Both the position numbers and the translations under genes were made by a program. Of a DNA stretch of 39,075 nt, positions 1-9,680 are shown one piece after another. The first letter of the stretch is position 1, and every line of letters starts with the position of its first letter. The stretch covers positions 1-39,075 of the forward strand of contig JAJXWZ010000245.1 of assembly GCA_021781345.1 (NCBI GenBank). Reading direction: 5' to 3'. The notes beneath the pieces are model-generated. The model did no database searches, was not told the origin of the DNA, and saw nothing but the letters and a program-made list of their open reading frames with translations. Origin of the DNA: Pseudomonadota bacterium. GTDB lineage: Bacteria > Pseudomonadota > Gammaproteobacteria > Xanthomonadales > Rhodanobacteraceae.

Positions 1-1
1 C

Positions 2-259
2 TTCGAAATCGTTGGCACTGCCGTCGTCGCCGGCACCGGGCGGCGGCTCGATCTGCAACGTACCGTTGCGCGCGGCGATCGAGAACGCGATCTCCGGACC
101 CTTCAGATGCACGCCGATCCGGCGACCCTCCAGCTTGTCGATCGCGGCGCGGGCCTCGGGATCGAGCGCCACCAGCCGGTTCAGGGCGAGGGTCAGGGCC
201 AGTCCACCCAGTCGCCGCAGCGGGTGGGGAATCCAGGCGTTCGGTTCTCGATCAGGCAT
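2..259 (-). CDS. ubiJ: UbiJ-like ubiquinone biosynthesis accessory protein (SCP2 domain), truncated by window edge
   Basis: Reverse-strand translation from ATG at 259: MPDREPNAWIPHPLRRLGGLALTLALNRLVALDPEARAAIDKLEGRRIGVHLKGPEIAFSIAARNGTLQIEPPPG; open to the window edge; SCP2/UbiJ-like N-terminus. Not in the ORF track because it is truncated. Confidence 0.7.
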   Translation of the reverse strand, partial: MPDREPNAWIPHPLRRLGGLALTLALNRLVALDPEARAAIDKLEGRRIGVHLKGPEIAFSIAARNGTLQIEPPPGAGDDGSANDFE

Positions 260-454
260 CCGCCCATTGTATGGGCGATCGCGCGGATCGGCGTCACCGC
301 GCATGATCGCCGCGGTTGCGGGTCACCTGGAATCCTGCAACCTCGCGGCTTCGGCATCATGTCCGCCGTCCGTCCCCACGACCGTCGTTCCGCCACTCCA
401 CGTCAGCCACTCGCGTTGCCAAGCATCACGCCAACCGCTAGGCTGGCGGCACTC

Positions 455-559
455 CGTCGGGGAGTAGCCGCCTTCGACATGCCGTCGAAGGGCTTGCGTC
501 AACACACTCGGCTGGCAGGCCGTGGCGCCAAGTGATCCAGCGGATCGGCGAGACCGACA
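455..559 (+). promoter_or_regulatory. yybP-ykoY family (Mn2+) riboswitch candidate
   Basis: Conserved blocks GGGGAGTAGCC (459-469) and GCGTCAACACACTCGG (496-511); closing helix GTCGG (456-460)/CCGAC (554-558); perfect 8-bp hairpin CCTTCGAC/GTCGAAGG (471-478/484-491); lies directly upstream of a UPF0016/GDT1 Mn-exporter-type gene. Confidence 0.88.
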
Positions 560-631
560 GTTCACACGCGCCGCACCCGGGCCGGGACGCGCGTGGGGAT
601 TGTCGCGCAGCCCCCGGCCCCGGAGATTCCC

Positions 632-1189
632 TTGCAAGCTTTCCTGGTGTCCCTAGGCGCCGTCGCCCTTGCCGAAATCGGCGACAAGACCCAACTGCTC
701 GCGTTGGTGCTGGCAGCCAAGTTCCGCAGGCCCTGGCCGATATGCGCGGGCATCCTGATCGCATCGTTGCTGAGCCAAGCGCTCGCGGCAGCACTTGGTG
801 CATGGTTGGCGCACTGGTTGACACCCGCGATCCAGCGCTGGCTGATCGGCCTGTCGTTCATCGCGGTTGCCGCTTGGGCGTTGCTGCCCGAGAAAATCGA
901 GGATGCCGACGTCGCGCCCACGCGCGGCCACGGCGTGTTCGTCGCCACGCTGGTCGCGTTTTTCATCGCCGAACTGGGGGACCGCACCCAGATCGCCACC
1001 GCGGTGCTCGGCGCGCATTACCACCCGTTGTGGCAGGTGATCGCAGGCAGCACGACGGGCATGCTGGTCGCGAACGTGCCGGTGGTGTGGCTCGGCACAC
1101 GCTTCGCTGCGCGCCTGCCGCTGCGCGCGACGCGGCTTGCGGCGGCCGCGTTATTCGCATTGCTGGGGGTGTGGGTGCTGTTGCGCTGA
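632..1189 (+). CDS. UPF0016/GDT1 (TMEM165) family cation (Mn2+) exporter
   Basis: Two family signatures EIGDKTQ and ELGDRTQ in a hydrophobic protein. TTG start at 632 preferred over the track GTG (593): SD GGAG at 622-625 and typical N-terminus MQAFLVSLGAVALAEIGDKTQ. Confidence 0.9.
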   Translation: MQAFLVSLGAVALAEIGDKTQLLALVLAAKFRRPWPICAGILIASLLSQALAAALGAWLAHWLTPAIQRWLIGLSFIAVAAWALLPEKIEDADVAPTRGHGVFVATLVAFFIAELGDRTQIATAVLGAHYHPLWQVIAGSTTGMLVANVPVVWLGTRFAARLPLRATRLAAAALFALLGVWVLLR

Positions 1190-1270
1190 ACGGATGCCGA
1201 TCTTGGCCTGTCGAGCGCGCAGGAAGGGCGCGCCAACGAGGGATGCTGCTCGTGACCGGAGACGTCTGCG

Positions 1271-1735
1271 CTAGATGCCGCCGGGAAACCCCAACTGTCG
1301 CCACGCCTCGTAGACCGCGATCGCGACCGCGTTGGACAGGTTGAGGCTGCGGTTGTCGGGTTGCATCGGCAAGCGCAACCGCCGCGATTCGGCGATCGAT
1401 TCCAGTAGCGCCTCAGGCAGGCCACTGGTTTCCCGCCCGAACAACAGCGCATCACCGTCGGCGAAACGCGTGTCGGTGTAGCGCCGGCTGGCGTGGCTGG
1501 TGAACGCGAACACGCGGGGCTGCCGTAACACCGCAAGGCACGCCCCCAGGTCGTCGTGCGCCATCACGTTCACGAACTCGTGGTAGTCGAGTCCGGCGCG
1601 GCGCAACTTCGCGTGGTCGAGCTCGAACCCGAGCGGCCGTATCAGGTGCAGCGACGCGCCGGCATTGGCGCACAGCCGGATCACGTTGCCGGTATTCGGC
1701 GGGATCTCGGGTTGGTAGAGGATGACATGCAACAT
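1271..1735 (-). CDS. trmL: tRNA (cytidine(34)-2'-O)-methyltransferase, SpoU family
   Basis: [26 protein letters not shown]...[11 protein letters not shown]...[33 protein letters not shown]; typical TrmL motifs. Confidence 0.93.
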   Translation of the reverse strand: MLHVILYQPEIPPNTGNVIRLCANAGASLHLIRPLGFELDHAKLRRAGLDYHEFVNVMAHDDLGACLAVLRQPRVFAFTSHASRRYTDTRFADGDALLFGRETSGLPEALLESIAESRRLRLPMQPDNRSLNLSNAVAIAVYEAWRQLGFPGGI

Positions 1736-1875
1736 CCAGCCATTATGGCCCGCGCCGCGCCATCCGACCGCGACACGCATGTATGCCCATCGCGGCGGGA
1801 ACAACCGGTCCCGGCCCGTTCAACGATCGCGCGACGGAACCGGGCGCGCGTGGACTTCCGCCCGCGGCCGGGTCG

Positions 1876-1898
1876 GTCCGGCACGCCATGTGCCGGAC
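1876..1898. terminator. Hairpin, 8-bp perfect stem (possible terminator)
   Basis: GTCCGGCA-cgccatg-TGCCGGAC; intergenic between trmL and the small ORF at 1942-2037; no clear U-tract. Confidence 0.35.
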
Positions 1899-1941
1899 AG
1901 CCCGGTCCGCGCGCTGCGCGTGCGGCAACAACGTAGCCGAA

Positions 1942-2037
1942 TCAATGCCCGTGGATCAGGAATGCACAGATCCCGAACACGACGACCAGGGCCGTCATCA
2001 CGTACAAGCTGCGAAGAATGATCGTTTCGCCTTTCAT
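1942..2037 (-). CDS. 31-aa putative single-TM small membrane protein
   Basis: MKGETIILRSLYVMTALVVVFGICAFLIHGH*; strong SD (GCAGGGGGCAGC-ATG); below the track length cut-off. Confidence 0.55.
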   Translation of the reverse strand: MKGETIILRSLYVMTALVVVFGICAFLIHGH

Positions 2038-2249
2038 GCTGCCCCCTGCCGTTCATCGACGCCGGGTTGCACCGGCCGGGTGAGCGAAGCATCGCGTGTG
2101 CCATTCGGCACTCCGAATTGAAAGCAATTGCAAATTCGAGCCGTGCGTCACGATTCGTGCGGCCGGGAGTCGCGACTTACGGGGTCGCGCGTCTTCGCCC
2201 GGCGCCCCGGCGCGGGAGACGGGTGCCCCGCCTCATCCCCACCGGATGC

Positions 2250-2948
2250 TCACCAGGGCAGCTCCGCACCGTCGTAGGCGAGGAATTTCCCGGCGTCGTC
2301 CATCGAGGCGCGCTCGACCAGGTTCAGCAGCGCGTGCGCGGAGTCGGCCGGGGCGAGCGTCGCGCTCTTGCCACCCATGTCGGTCTTGACCCAGCCGGGA
2401 TGGACGGTCAGCACCACGATGCCGCGCGGCGCCAGTTCGGCGGCGAGCCGCTTCACCGCCATGTTGAGCGCGGCCTTGCTCATCGCGTAGCTGATGGTGC
2501 GGAAGCTCGATGCCTGCGCGATGGAACCCAGTTGCGAGGTAACGCACAGCACGCGCGGCTTGTTGCCGAGCGCCAGCAGCGGCGCCAGTGCCTGCGTGAT
2601 CAGCAAGGGCGCGCTGGCATTCACCGCGAAACTCTCGGCCAGCGCCTCGGCCTTGACGTTGCCGAAGCGCTCGCCCGACACCAGCACCCCAGCATTGTTG
2701 ACCAGCAGGTCGATGCGTTGCAGGTGCCTGGCCGCGGCATTCGGCAACGCCGCGATGGCGTCCGGGTCGGCCACATCCAGGCCGTGGATCGCCAAGCGAT
2801 CGCCGTGCGCCGCCGCCAAGGCCCCTAGCACGTTGGCCCGTGCGGGGTCACGGCAACAAGCCAGCACGCGCGCACCACGTTCCAGCAGCTGGCCGACGAA
2901 GGCCAGCCCCAGTCCGCGGTTGGCGCCGGTGACCAGGCAGCGTTGCAT
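2250..2948 (-). CDS. Short-chain dehydrogenase/reductase (SDR)
   Basis: [35 protein letters not shown]...NNAGVLVSG...YAMSKAALN; TGxxxGLG, NNAG and YxxxK motifs. Confidence 0.92.
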   Translation of the reverse strand: MQRCLVTGANRGLGLAFVGQLLERGARVLACCRDPARANVLGALAAAHGDRLAIHGLDVADPDAIAALPNAAARHLQRIDLLVNNAGVLVSGERFGNVKAEALAESFAVNASAPLLITQALAPLLALGNKPRVLCVTSQLGSIAQASSFRTISYAMSKAALNMAVKRLAAELAPRGIVVLTVHPGWVKTDMGGKSATLAPADSAHALLNLVERASMDDAGKFLAYDGAELPW

Positions 2949-2992
2949 GGAAGCAGTGTAGCGCGATGCGGGCAACCCGCTATCCTGTCGCG

Positions 2993-3742
2993 ATGGAACC
3001 CGAAAACACCACCCACTTCGGCTACCGCGAAGTGCCCGTGGCCGAGAAGCAGAAGCTGGTCGGCGAGGTGTTCTCGTCGGTCGCCGGCAACTACGACGTC
3101 ATGAACGACCTGATGTCGTTCGGCATCCATCGGCTGTGGAAGCGGCACTTCGTCGCGACGTCCGGCATCCGGAAGGGCGACCGCGTGCTCGATCTCGCCG
3201 GCGGCACCGGCGACATTGCCGCGCTGTTGTTGCCGCGCGTGGGCGGGCAGGGCGAAATCGTCGTCGCCGACATCAACGCGGCGATGTTGCACGCGGGACG
3301 CGACCGACTGCTGGATCGTGGAATGCTCAACGGGCTGCGCTGGGCCCAGGCCAACGCCGAGGCGCTGCCGTTTCCCGATGCCGCGTTCGATGCGGTGACC
3401 ATCGCATTCGGCCTGCGCAACGTCACCGACAAGGACCAGGCGCTGCGCGAAATGCACCGGGTCCTGAAACCGGGCGGCCGCGCGTTAATCCTGGAATTCT
3501 CGAAGGTCAACCAGGACTGGCTGAAGCCACTGTACGACTTCCACTCGTTCCAGGTGCTGCCGCGGATCGGCAAGCTGGTCGCGCACGATGAAGGCAGTTA
3601 CCGCTACCTCGCCGAGTCGATCCGCAAGCACCCCGACCAGGCGACATTGAAAGCGATGATGGAAGCCGCCGGATTCCGCAACGTGCAGGTTCGCAATCTT
3701 TCCGCGGGCATCGTGGCAATCCATCGCGGCTATCGGATTTGA
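2993..3742 (+). CDS. ubiE: Ubiquinone/menaquinone biosynthesis C-methyltransferase
   Basis: [45 protein letters not shown]...[11 protein letters not shown]...[26 protein letters not shown]. Confidence 0.96.
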   Translation: MEPENTTHFGYREVPVAEKQKLVGEVFSSVAGNYDVMNDLMSFGIHRLWKRHFVATSGIRKGDRVLDLAGGTGDIAALLLPRVGGQGEIVVADINAAMLHAGRDRLLDRGMLNGLRWAQANAEALPFPDAAFDAVTIAFGLRNVTDKDQALREMHRVLKPGGRALILEFSKVNQDWLKPLYDFHSFQVLPRIGKLVAHDEGSYRYLAESIRKHPDQATLKAMMEAAGFRNVQVRNLSAGIVAIHRGYRI

Positions 3743-3877
3743 TTCCATCGTCCATGATCGCTGCATCACCACAGTAATCAGTGGCAACGGCGCTCCGCAA
3801 CCGTCTAAACCTGAACGCCATCCATGGCCTGACTCATCGCAACAGCCGCTTTGAACGAGGCGTCCTGCAACATACCC

Positions 3878-4828
3878 ATGCGCGAGCTGTATCCGGAAAT
3901 CGAACCGTATCGCCGTGAGCGCTTCGCCGTCGGTGATGGGCATGTCCTTTACCTAGAGCAATGCGGCAATCCCGATGGCGTGCCGGTCGTGTTTCTTCAC
4001 GGCGGACCCGGCGCCGGGCTGGCGAGTTATCACCGGCGCTTCTTCGATCCGGCACGCTGGCACATCGTGCTGTTCGACCAGCGCGGCGCGGGCAGGTCCA
4101 CGCCATTCGCCGGCCTCGAAGCGAATACGACCCAGGACCTGGTGGCCGACATCGAACGGATCCGTGCGCATTTCGGTATCGAACGCTGGTTGGTGTTCGG
4201 CGGTTCCTGGGGATCGACGCTGGCGCTGGCTTATGCCGAAACCCATCCCGACAGCGTTTCGGGGCTGGTATTGCGCGGCATCTTCCTGGCGCGGCCGGAA
4301 GAAGTGCGCTGGTTCTACGAGGAAGGCGGCGCTTCGCGGATCCTGCCCGAGAAGTGGCGGCGCTTCGAATCGCTCGTTCCACCGGACGAACGTGGCGCGA
4401 TGGTGGAGGCCTACTGGCGGCGTCTGACCTCGGACGACGAATCCGTGCGCGTCGCGGCGGCGCGGGCGTGGGGCGCGTGGGAAGGCGGCGCGCTGACGCT
4501 GGCCGAAAGTCCCGAGACCGAAGCCGAATTCGCCGCCCCGCACGTCGCCGTCAGCCTGGCCCGGATCGAGGCGCACTATTTTCGCAACCACGCCTTCCTC
4601 GAGCCGGATCAACTGCTGCGCGACATCGGACGCATCAGGCACCTTCCGGCCACCATCGTGCATGGTCGCTACGACCTGGTCTGCCCGATGCAAAGCGCGT
4701 TCGACCTGTACGAAGCGTGGCCGGAGGCCGCGTTCCACGTCGTGCTTGCCGGCCACGCCGCGACCGAGCCCGCGATCGTCGACAAACTGGTCGAAGCCAG
4801 CGATCGGCTCGCCGACTGGCTGGCCTGA
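3878..4828 (+). CDS. pip: Proline iminopeptidase (alpha/beta hydrolase)
   Basis: MRELYPEIEPYRRERFAVGDGHVLYLEQCGNPDGVPVVFLHGGPGAGL...FDQRGAGRSTP...VFGGSWGSTLALAYAETHP. Confidence 0.93.
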   Translation: MRELYPEIEPYRRERFAVGDGHVLYLEQCGNPDGVPVVFLHGGPGAGLASYHRRFFDPARWHIVLFDQRGAGRSTPFAGLEANTTQDLVADIERIRAHFGIERWLVFGGSWGSTLALAYAETHPDSVSGLVLRGIFLARPEEVRWFYEEGGASRILPEKWRRFESLVPPDERGAMVEAYWRRLTSDDESVRVAAARAWGAWEGGALTLAESPETEAEFAAPHVAVSLARIEAHYFRNHAFLEPDQLLRDIGRIRHLPATIVHGRYDLVCPMQSAFDLYEAWPEAAFHVVLAGHAATEPAIVDKLVEASDRLADWLA

Positions 4829-5521
4829 TCAGGCTGGCGCGCGCAGGTCCTCGACCACCGTACCCCAGCGCGCGATCGCCGCTTCGTGGCCGGCATCGCG
4901 CCAGGTTTCGGCCAGCGCGGCACGGTACCAGTCACGCATGCAAGGCAACCCCAGCAAGTGCCGCGCATAAGCGTTGGCGACTTCGTTCAGCGGGGGTGCG
5001 TAGGTCTGGATACGGAACGCGACCGGTGCATAGAACGCGTCGGCGGCGGTGAACGCCTCGCCCGCGAGGAACGGGCCACCGAAGCGCTCGAGTCCTTCGT
5101 TCCACAACGCATTCAGGCGCGCGAGATCGGCCGCCAGCGCAGCGTCCACGCGATGCAGTTGCACACGGACGCCGCAATTCATGCTGCATTGCTCGCGCAG
5201 CGCCTGGAATCCCGAATGCATTTCCGCGGCGGCGCAGCGTGCGAACGCACGCGCCGACTTTTCGGCCGGCCATACCCGCGGATGCGCCTCGGCGAGGTAT
5301 TCGGTGATCGCCAGCGAATCCCACACCGTGATCGTGCCGTCGATGAGGCAGGGCACCTTGCCGCTGGGCGAGAACGTGCGGAACACTTCACTGTTCGCGC
5401 CCGGCGTGCTCTGGAACGGCTCCAGCCGTTCCTCGAACGGGATGCCGAGTTCGCGCAGCAGCACCCACGGCCGCAGCGACCACGACGAATAATTCTTGTT
5501 GGCAATGTAAAGCGTCGGCAT
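4829..5521 (-). CDS. Glutathione S-transferase family protein
   Basis: MPTLYIANKNYSSWSLRPWVLLRELGIPFEERLEPFQS...FSPSGKVPCLIDGTITVWDSLAITEYLAEAHP. Confidence 0.9.
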   Translation of the reverse strand: MPTLYIANKNYSSWSLRPWVLLRELGIPFEERLEPFQSTPGANSEVFRTFSPSGKVPCLIDGTITVWDSLAITEYLAEAHPRVWPAEKSARAFARCAAAEMHSGFQALREQCSMNCGVRVQLHRVDAALAADLARLNALWNEGLERFGGPFLAGEAFTAADAFYAPVAFRIQTYAPPLNEVANAYARHLLGLPCMRDWYRAALAETWRDAGHEAAIARWGTVVEDLRAPA

Positions 5522-5646
5522 GGAGGCCTCCGGGGTCATCGAAGCGCCGATTCTATGCGCGCCAGCGCCCGGTGCAGCGGCGCCGGCCACCGGCACCGGC
5601 CCGCGACGATGGCATACTCGGGGCTTTCGTGATCCAGGAGCGCCGC

Positions 5647-5721
5647 ATGCGCCTGCTTGCCACCTTGTCCAGTGTGTCGTCGGACGCGCCACCAGCAACG
5701 GCTAAGACTGACAGGGACTGA
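5647..5721 (+). CDS. Possible 24-aa upstream/leader ORF
   Basis: MRLLATLSSVSSDAPPATAKTDRD*; AGGAG 8 nt upstream; ends 5 nt before the ATG of the next CDS. Confidence 0.25.
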   Translation: MRLLATLSSVSSDAPPATAKTDRD

Positions 5722-5726
5722 ACGGC

Positions 5727-6713
5727 ATGTCGGACAATCCCGCCCGCGATGCCTTGCTCGCCCGGCTTGCCCGCCGCCTGAAGATCCTAGGCGGACTGGT
5801 GATCGGGCTGGCGGTGATCGGACTCGCCGTGTACTTCATCGCACCGCGCCTGCTGTTGCGCGGCGCGATTGCCGTGCAGGCCTGGCGCGACGGCCTGCAT
5901 CGCGAGAGCGTGCAGGTCGGCCCTACCCGCTGGGTGTACCTCGACGGCGGCAAGCAGGACGGGCCGACGCTGTTGCTACTGCATGGCTACGGCGGTACCT
6001 ACGCCGACTGGCTGCTGGCCGCGCGCTACCTCACCGGGAATTTCCACGTCGTCATCCCGGACCTGCCGGGCTGGGGCCAGTCCACGCGACTGCCGGATGC
6101 CGACTACGGCTATGCCGCGCAGGTCGACCGCCTGCACGGTTTCGTCGATGCGCTGCACCTCGGCGAAATCGCGCTCGCCGGGCATTCGATGGGCGGGGCT
6201 ATTGCGGGCCTGTACGCTGCGAAGTACCCGAAGGACGTCGCCGCGCTGGTGCTGGTGGATTCGGCCGGCGTGCGATTCAAGCCTAACGGATTCGTGCGCG
6301 AATTGAAGTCGGGCAAGAGTCCGTTCGACATCGACAACCGCGAACAATTCAGGCACCTCGAATCACTGCTGTTCGCCAAGCCGCCGAAGGTGCCGCCGCG
6401 CATCGAGGACGTGTTCGTGGACAAGTCGGAAGGCGAACGCGTCTTCGACGACAAGGTGTTGCGGGCCATCACCGCGCCGGGTGCACGCGACGCGTTGCAA
6501 ACGGCGCTCCCCGACATCACCGCGCCGACGCTGGCGGTCTGGTGCACCGAGGACCACGTCATCGATATCTCGGCGCTGGACGCGATCCGCAAGGGCCTGA
6601 CCCGCTCGCCCGACATCGGCGTCACAGAACTGACCGGCTGCGGGCACATGTCGATCATGGAAAAACCGCGCGAGGTCGCGCAGTCCATCACGCATTTCGT
6701 GTTGCTGCCCTGA
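5727..6713 (+). CDS. Membrane-anchored alpha/beta hydrolase
   Basis: N-terminal TM (LKILGGLVIGLAVIGLAVYFIAP), LLLLHGYGG, GHSMGG nucleophile elbow, C-terminal GCGHMSIMEKP histidine region. Confidence 0.88.
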   Translation: MSDNPARDALLARLARRLKILGGLVIGLAVIGLAVYFIAPRLLLRGAIAVQAWRDGLHRESVQVGPTRWVYLDGGKQDGPTLLLLHGYGGTYADWLLAARYLTGNFHVVIPDLPGWGQSTRLPDADYGYAAQVDRLHGFVDALHLGEIALAGHSMGGAIAGLYAAKYPKDVAALVLVDSAGVRFKPNGFVRELKSGKSPFDIDNREQFRHLESLLFAKPPKVPPRIEDVFVDKSEGERVFDDKVLRAITAPGARDALQTALPDITAPTLAVWCTEDHVIDISALDAIRKGLTRSPDIGVTELTGCGHMSIMEKPREVAQSITHFVLLP

Positions 6714-6802
6714 CGCTCCCCGGGTCGACGGCCCGACTCGACGCGAGGCCGGGCGCAGCTACACCTGGTCCCGAACGTGGCTCCCGTTACGGGCAGACAT
6801 CC

Positions 6803-6821
6803 GGCCGGCGGGCTGCCGGCC
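6803..6821. terminator. Hairpin between convergent genes
   Basis: GGCCGGC-gggct-GCCGGCC, 7-bp perfect stem, just beyond the stop at 6823 of the reverse-strand gene. Confidence 0.45.
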
Positions 6822-6822
6822 T

Positions 6823-7896
6823 TCAGGTCCCGCCAGATGCCTCGTGGATCGAGACCAGCCGCCGGGATTCTTCATCCCAGAGCACCAGCTTCACGCACTT
6901 CAAGCTTTGCCACAGCGTCAGGCGATTGTCGTGGCGTGACTCGGGCAGTGCCCGTCCCGCTTGCGGCAGCCGGTAGAAGGGAATCCGGCTGCACAGGTGG
7001 TGGATATCGTGCATGCCGATGTTCGCGGTGAACCAGCGCAAGACCGGATGCAGGTCGTAATGCGAGCTGCCATGCAATGCCGCGTCGCGGAACCCCCACT
7101 CGCCCGCGCCGGACCAGTAGGTGTTTTCGAACTGGTGTTGCACGTAGAAGAGCCAGCCACCCACCGCCGCGCTGAGCAGCATGATGGGTCCCTGCACGAT
7201 CAGGATCGAACCCATGCCGATCCAATGGCCCAACACGATTACCAAAGCCGCGATCGCCAGGTCCGTTCCCAACGTGCTGGCCCAGTACCGCCAGCCCGCG
7301 CGGAAGAATCCCGCGGGAATCCGGTTCTGCAGCAGGAACACGAACGCCGGCCCGATGCAGAACATGACCGGTGGGCTTCGATAGAGCCTGTAACGCCAGC
7401 GGCTCCAACGCGAACGGGCGCGGTATTCCGCCACCGTCAGCGTATCGATATCGCCCGCGCCTCGCCGATCGAGATTGCCCGAGGTGGCATGGTGTAACGC
7501 GTGGGATCGATTCCAATGCATGTACGGGGCAAGCGTCAGCACGCCCAGGCAACGGCCCAGCCAGTCATTGGCGCGTCGTGACGGAAGCAAGGCGCGGTGG
7601 CCGCAATCGTGCTGGATGATGAACAACCGCACGAGGAAGCCGGCCCCGAGCGGCAGCAGCGCGGCGTACAGCCAGGGATGAGCATGCGTCGTCGCCCAGT
7701 ACATGGCATACCAGACCAGTGCGTACGGCACGATCGTGATCGCGACTTCAAACCCGCCCCTGGAGAATGTCGGGGTGCAATGCTGCTTGCGCCAAGTCGA
7801 CCAGGCTTCCGATTCACCCGGAGCGCCGCGGGAACGGGATGTATGGTTTCCGCGCACGTTGCCGGTCGCCGAGATGCGCGGTCTTGCTGAATCCAT
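6823..7896 (-). CDS. Membrane fatty acid desaturase (acyl-lipid type)
   Basis: Histidine boxes HDCGH, HALHH and HDIHH; MDSARPRI start at 7896. The track ORF extends further upstream without support. Confidence 0.87.
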   Translation of the reverse strand: MDSARPRISATGNVRGNHTSRSRGAPGESEAWSTWRKQHCTPTFSRGGFEVAITIVPYALVWYAMYWATTHAHPWLYAALLPLGAGFLVRLFIIQHDCGHRALLPSRRANDWLGRCLGVLTLAPYMHWNRSHALHHATSGNLDRRGAGDIDTLTVAEYRARSRWSRWRYRLYRSPPVMFCIGPAFVFLLQNRIPAGFFRAGWRYWASTLGTDLAIAALVIVLGHWIGMGSILIVQGPIMLLSAAVGGWLFYVQHQFENTYWSGAGEWGFRDAALHGSSHYDLHPVLRWFTANIGMHDIHHLCSRIPFYRLPQAGRALPESRHDNRLTLWQSLKCVKLVLWDEESRRLVSIHEASGGT

Positions 7897-8131
7897 GTCG
7901 GAATGGCCTGTTCGGATGGATGACGGCGTGAAGAGCCAGGAAAGCCGCCATCCAGGTCTTTTCCGCTGGGAGTGCATCGGTTGATACCGGAGGGTGGGGC
8001 ACCCGTCTTTGGCTACGCTTAGTCGCGATGCTTCGGTTGGCAGGGCGGCGCTTCGCAGGCCTGGGGTGCGCTGGCTTCGGCGCGGATGAAACCGCAGGAA
8101 ACCACCACGAAATGATGGCATACTTTTTCGC

Positions 8132-9547
8132 ATGACGTACCGCTTCGCTCTGCTCGTCCTGCTGTGCACCAGCGCGGCCCTTCCGGCGAACGCGCAAAAC
8201 CTGCCTGCGCAGGACTGGCCGATGTTCGGCGGCAACGTGCAAAGCTCCAGCGCCAATCCGATGCCCACGGGAATCACGGCGGCCAATGTCGCCCACCTCG
8301 TACGCCGACAGGTCAAGCTTGACGGCACCGTGGATGCCAGCACCATTTACCTGCACGGGGTCCGCATCCACGGAGCCCGCCACGACGCCATCTTCGTCAC
8401 CACGACCTACGGCAAGACGCTGGCGATCGACGCCGACAGCGGCGATGTCCTGTGGGAGTACACGCCGGAAAGCTATCGGGAGCTGGCAGGTTCGCGCCAG
8501 ATCACCAACTCAACGCCCGTGGCCGATCCTTCGCGACGATCCATCTACGCGGCGTCGCCCGACGGCTTCATCCAGAAGCTCGCCATCGACGATGGGCATG
8601 TCGTCTGGCGCACGTCCATCACCCGGCTGCCGCAGCGGGAAAAGATGGACTCGCCACTCAAGTTCTTCCGGGGCCACGTGATCGCGGTGACGGCCGGCTA
8701 CATCGGTGACCAGCCACCCTACCAGGGCCATGTCGCGATCCTCGACGGCAACTCCGGCAAGCTCCTGCACGTCTGGAACTCACTGTGCAGTGATCGCGGT
8801 GGCCTGCTGCAGCCGGCCTCCTGCCCACAAAGCGATTCGGCCATCTGGGGACGGGGCGGGGCCATCATCGATCCCGCCAGCGGCGACATCTTCGTCGCCA
8901 CCGGCAACGCCGACTGGAATGGCACGACGAATTGGGGCGATGCGGTCATCTGGCTGAGTCCCGATGCCACCAGGATGCTGGGCAACTACACCCCGGCCAA
9001 TACCGCGCGACTGAATGCGGACGACCAGGACCTCGGTTCGACCTCGCCGGTGCTGCTCGGGGACGGGCTGATCGCCCAGGGCGGCAAGGATGGCAAGATC
9101 CGCCTGCTCGACCGCAAGGCCATCGCCGGCACCGCCCCGCACAAGGACCACGAGTCGCAGATCGTGTCCACGCCGGGCGGCACGGACCTGTTCACCCAGC
9201 CCGCGACATGGCGGCGCGACGGCCAGACCTGGATGTTCGGCGCCGACAACAAGGGCACCTCGGCGTGGAGACTGGAGGGCGACAAGCTCCGGCAGGTCTG
9301 GAGCAACGACACCGGCGGCACCAGTCCTTTCGAGGCGGGCGACCTGCTGTTCGTCTATGCGCGCGCAGGCGGGCTGAACGTGTACCACGCCGCCTCGGGC
9401 CAACTCGTCACCACGCTGCCCTGCGGTCCGGGGCACTGGAACAGCCCCATCGTGTTGCAGGGCAAGATCATTCTTCCCGAGGGCAACGCCAACGAACACG
9501 CCACCCGTGGTGTGCTGGACATCTGGAGCCTGCCCGGCAGCCGCTAG
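8132..9547 (+). CDS. Secreted PQQ-like beta-propeller (quinoprotein-like) protein
   Basis: Signal peptide MTYRFALLVLLCTSAALPANAQ; repeats such as IDADSGDVLWEYTPES and LAIDDGHVVWRTSI typical of PQQ-like repeat propellers. Confidence 0.8.
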   Translation: MTYRFALLVLLCTSAALPANAQNLPAQDWPMFGGNVQSSSANPMPTGITAANVAHLVRRQVKLDGTVDASTIYLHGVRIHGARHDAIFVTTTYGKTLAIDADSGDVLWEYTPESYRELAGSRQITNSTPVADPSRRSIYAASPDGFIQKLAIDDGHVVWRTSITRLPQREKMDSPLKFFRGHVIAVTAGYIGDQPPYQGHVAILDGNSGKLLHVWNSLCSDRGGLLQPASCPQSDSAIWGRGGAIIDPASGDIFVATGNADWNGTTNWGDAVIWLSPDATRMLGNYTPANTARLNADDQDLGSTSPVLLGDGLIAQGGKDGKIRLLDRKAIAGTAPHKDHESQIVSTPGGTDLFTQPATWRRDGQTWMFGADNKGTSAWRLEGDKLRQVWSNDTGGTSPFEAGDLLFVYARAGGLNVYHAASGQLVTTLPCGPGHWNSPIVLQGKIILPEGNANEHATRGVLDIWSLPGSR

Positions 9548-9680
9548 CCGGTCGTGCAGTCAGGCACGCGTGCCAAGCGCGCTGTTTGCCCGCGGTGGGG
9601 CGAACGCCTCCGCAAACGGCCTTCCCGTCGTCGAGCACCGCCGCGTCCGCAACCGACGGCCCTCGCACGACACCGATGGT

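Noticed and set aside
6823-8346. 507-aa desaturase as annotated in the track
   Set aside because: The N-terminal 150 aa read through an intergenic repeat-like region and antisense to the PQQ-like gene start. Desaturase homology begins after ATG 7896.
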